NCBI GenBank assembly: GCA_009838765.1
Contig: VXQX01000042.1
Location: 1-58,533 of the forward strand
Direction of reading: 5' to 3'
DNA from: Gemmatimonadales bacterium
GTDB taxonomy: Bacteria > Gemmatimonadota > Gemmatimonadetes > Palauibacterales > Palauibacteraceae
Length of the DNA stretch: 58,533 nucleotides
Part shown: piece after piece, positions 56,933 to 58,533 of the stretch
How the letters are laid out: each line of letters begins with the position of its first letter
How positions within the stretch are numbered: position 1 is the first letter of the stretch
The notes under the pieces: generated by a model
Database searches by the model: none
Seen by the model: only the letters and a program-made list of their open reading frames with translations
Told to the model about the DNA's origin: nothing
Position numbers and translations under genes: made by a program

Positions 56933-58285
56933 GTGGACAAGTCGGGAGTTTTCCGGGGACGCCCTGTCATGGGACGGGGGCGCCGTGTCGCGGTTGCGGG
57001 GTTGGCGCTGGCCGCCGCGGCGGCGGGAGCGCCGCTGGGCGGCCAGGAGGGCGGTGCGCTCCGCCTGGGCCTCACCTACGAGGCCCGCTACGTGCCGGGC
57101 ATGGTCGTCGCGCCCGTCTCCGCGAGCGCCGGATTCGAGGACCTGGGCGCTGCGGTCGGCGACATTCTTCGCACGGACCTCGACTATTCCGACCGGTTCG
57201 ACATCCTCGCGGTGCCCGACACGCTTACCCTGAGCGGCCCCCCCAACTACGCGCTCTGGAACCAGCTCGGGGCCGTGTGGCTCGTTACCGCGGATATCTC
57301 CGTCGCGCCGGGGACGCAGACGCCGCTCCTCAGAGTCAGCCTGCATGATCTCGTGCATGGGGTCCTCGAGAACGTCCAGGCCTTCAGCCTGCCCTCCGTG
57401 GATGCGGCCGGTTTTCGAATGTCGGTCCACCGCGTTTCCGACCGGATCGTCTTCTGGGCGACGGGAGGCCAGCGCGGCATCGCCGCTACGCGGATCGCCC
57501 TGCGCCGCAGCGATGGGAACGGCTCCTCCCATCTGCTGCTCATCGACAGCGATGGCGGGAACCCGCAGCGGATCGAAACCGGAGGGCGCAACGTCTATTC
57601 GCCCGCCTTTTCGCCGGACGCCACCCGCATCGCATATACCATCCAGGACGAGACCGGGTACTTTTCGCTCGTGGAGCTGAATCTCATCACCGGCAGCCGT
57701 CGGACGGTGAGGTCCGGGAGGTTGATTCAGACGCCGACCTGGATGCCGGACGGACGACTGGCGTACGCGGAAGGCGTCGGCGGGACGACGCGCATCGTGG
57801 TCGAGAACGACGGGCCGCTGACCGAAGGCCGGGCGCAGTCGCTGAATCCGAGCTTTTCGCCGGACGGGACGTCGTTCGCGTACGAGGCCGATCCGGCCAA
57901 CGAGCAACAGGTTTATGTCCGCCCCGTCTCGGGCGGCCCGGCCCGCCGCATCAGCATCTATCACCCGCGGGAGGATACCAACGCGGCGGGCCCGGACTGG
58001 TCGCCGAACGGCGACCGGATCGCGTATTCCGCCCTCAGCGACCGCCGCTGGCAGATCTTCACGGTCAACCCGGACGGCACCGACCGGCGCATGCTGACCC
58101 GGCGCGGCGAGAGCGAAGACCCGAGCTGGGCCCCTGATGGCCGTCACCTCGTCTTCTCATCGGTCGACTCGCAGGGCTCGACGGTCTGGATCCTCGACGT
58201 CTTCACGGGGAGGTCCCGGCCCCTGACGGCGGGACGGCTCGATGGCCTCCCGGACTGGTCCCCCCCCATCCCGCCGGGCTCATGA
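56933..58285 (+). CDS. tolB: Tol-Pal system protein TolB
   Basis: A 450-aa periplasmic TolB. A signal (RRVAVAGLALAAAAAGAPLGG) leads to the N-terminal domain (LDYSDRFDILAVPDTL) and a six-bladed WD40-like propeller with recurrent SPAFSPDATRIAYT, NPSFSPDGTSFAYE, PDWSPNGDRIAYS and DPSWAPDGRHLVFS motifs. It interacts with Pal and TolA. GTG 56933 abuts the upstream stop; ATG 56969 just before the signal is equally likely as start. It ends 149 nt before the pal-like gene. Confidence 0.94.
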   Translation: MDKSGVFRGRPVMGRGRRVAVAGLALAAAAAGAPLGGQEGGALRLGLTYEARYVPGMVVAPVSASAGFEDLGAAVGDILRTDLDYSDRFDILAVPDTLTLSGPPNYALWNQLGAVWLVTADISVAPGTQTPLLRVSLHDLVHGVLENVQAFSLPSVDAAGFRMSVHRVSDRIVFWATGGQRGIAATRIALRRSDGNGSSHLLLIDSDGGNPQRIETGGRNVYSPAFSPDATRIAYTIQDETGYFSLVELNLITGSRRTVRSGRLIQTPTWMPDGRLAYAEGVGGTTRIVVENDGPLTEGRAQSLNPSFSPDGTSFAYEADPANEQQVYVRPVSGGPARRISIYHPREDTNAAGPDWSPNGDRIAYSALSDRRWQIFTVNPDGTDRRMLTRRGESEDPSWAPDGRHLVFSSVDSQGSTVWILDVFTGRSRPLTAGRLDGLPDWSPPIPPGS

Positions 58286-58303
58286 CGGCAGTCGTCTCGC
58301 GGG

Positions 58304-58331
58304 TTGCGACTTGACGGGTCTTTGATAGGTT
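58304..58331 (+). promoter_or_regulatory. Possible promoter before the pal-like gene
   Basis: TTGCGA (58304-58309), 16 bp, TAGGTT (58326-58331) in the 149-bp tolB-pal gap, which is AT-richer than its flanks. An alternative is TTGACG at 58311 with TACGAA at 58331 (14-bp spacing, poor). It could give pal a separate transcript for its high demand. Confidence 0.35.
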
Positions 58332-58434
58332 ACGAATCCGTGTTGAAACCGGGATCGGGTCAGCGTTCTCTGCACCGACGTTTGCCCTGTCCTCGCCGAA
58401 TTTCGTCCCGCAACTGGTAAACAAGGAGACCTCG

Positions 58435-58533
58435 ATGCGGCTGAGCCACCGATTCTCTCCCATTCTTCTCGTTGCGCTTCTGGCGACGGCGTGCAGCGGC
58501 AACCCGGAACCGGAGCCGGTTCCCCCGCCGCCC
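58435..58533 (+). CDS. pal: Pal-like lipoprotein, N-terminal part
   Basis: The first 33 codons, cut by the window end. The signal is MRLSHRFSPILLVALLATAC with Cys20 at the lipidation site, followed by a Pro/Glu-rich linker (NPEPEPVPPPP). AAGGAG lies 7 nt before the ATG. The OmpA-like domain that would prove Pal is outside, so the call rests on the lipoprotein signal and on following tolQ-tolR-tolA-tolB. Confidence 0.75.
   Translation, partial: MRLSHRFSPILLVALLATACSGNPEPEPVPPPP

Overview
The window is a very GC-rich, densely packed bacterial chromosome segment with no rRNA, tRNA, insertion sequence, prophage or CRISPR that I can see. The best guess for the host is a Gram-negative bacterium of the Gemmatimonadota or a close relative, possibly a marine lineage. 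The reasons are an outer membrane (BamD-like, Tol-Pal), a SecA enlarged in the style of the FCB group, many secreted or lipidated proteins, a sortilin/BNR-repeat protein, DMGDH- and DmdA-like genes, and GTG or TTG starts at many genes. This placement is inference from gene content; no marker search was run.

Region 1 (1-16.2 kb) is one continuous translation supercluster in the classical order: end of tuf, rpsJ-rplC-rplD-rplW-rplB-rpsS-rplV-rpsC-rplP-rpmC-rpsQ, rplN-rplX-rplE-rpsN-rpsH-rplF-rplR-rpsE-rpmD-rplO-secY, adk-map-infA-rpmJ, then rpsM-rpsK-rpsD-rpoA-rplQ. An unknown membrane-anchored protein gene and rpmB follow, and a 14-bp GC hairpin closes the run. Many stops and starts overlap. 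A sigma70-like promoter lies just before rpmJ, and a perfect hairpin sits between rpsD and rpoA.

Region 2 (16.2-27.9 kb, all +) holds hemD-hemB, a nucleotide-sugar/glycosyltransferase cassette (SDR epimerase or reductase, UDP-glucose dehydrogenase, UDP-glucuronate decarboxylase, GT2), two TPR-type lipoproteins (the second BamD-like), nadD and a 1123-aa secA carrying an unusual cysteine-rich insertion.

Region 3 (27.9-46.2 kb) is a mixed-orientation accessory block. It encodes a cupredoxin, a GcvT/DmdA-like protein convergent with a dimethylglycine-dehydrogenase-like flavoprotein, a 1054-aa BNR-repeat secreted protein, a ComEC-like metallo-beta-lactamase fold protein with a lamin-tail domain plus a DUF3006-like partner, two near-duplicate Tat-exported gamma-glutamyltransferase-like lipoproteins flanking an inverted membrane gene with three winged-helix-like repeats, a CocE/PepX-type hydrolase lipoprotein coupled to the second copy, and two paralogous secreted proteins of unknown function. 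This is the most novel part: it looks like an envelope-located peptide or amide processing and methylamine-type catabolic neighbourhood.

Region 4 (46.3-58.5 kb, all +) returns to housekeeping: radC, rsh (RelA/SpoT), uvrB, tsaE-tsaB-rimI, ssb, hemA, then tolQ-tolR-tolA/tonB-tolB and the first 33 codons of a pal-like lipoprotein gene cut by the window edge.
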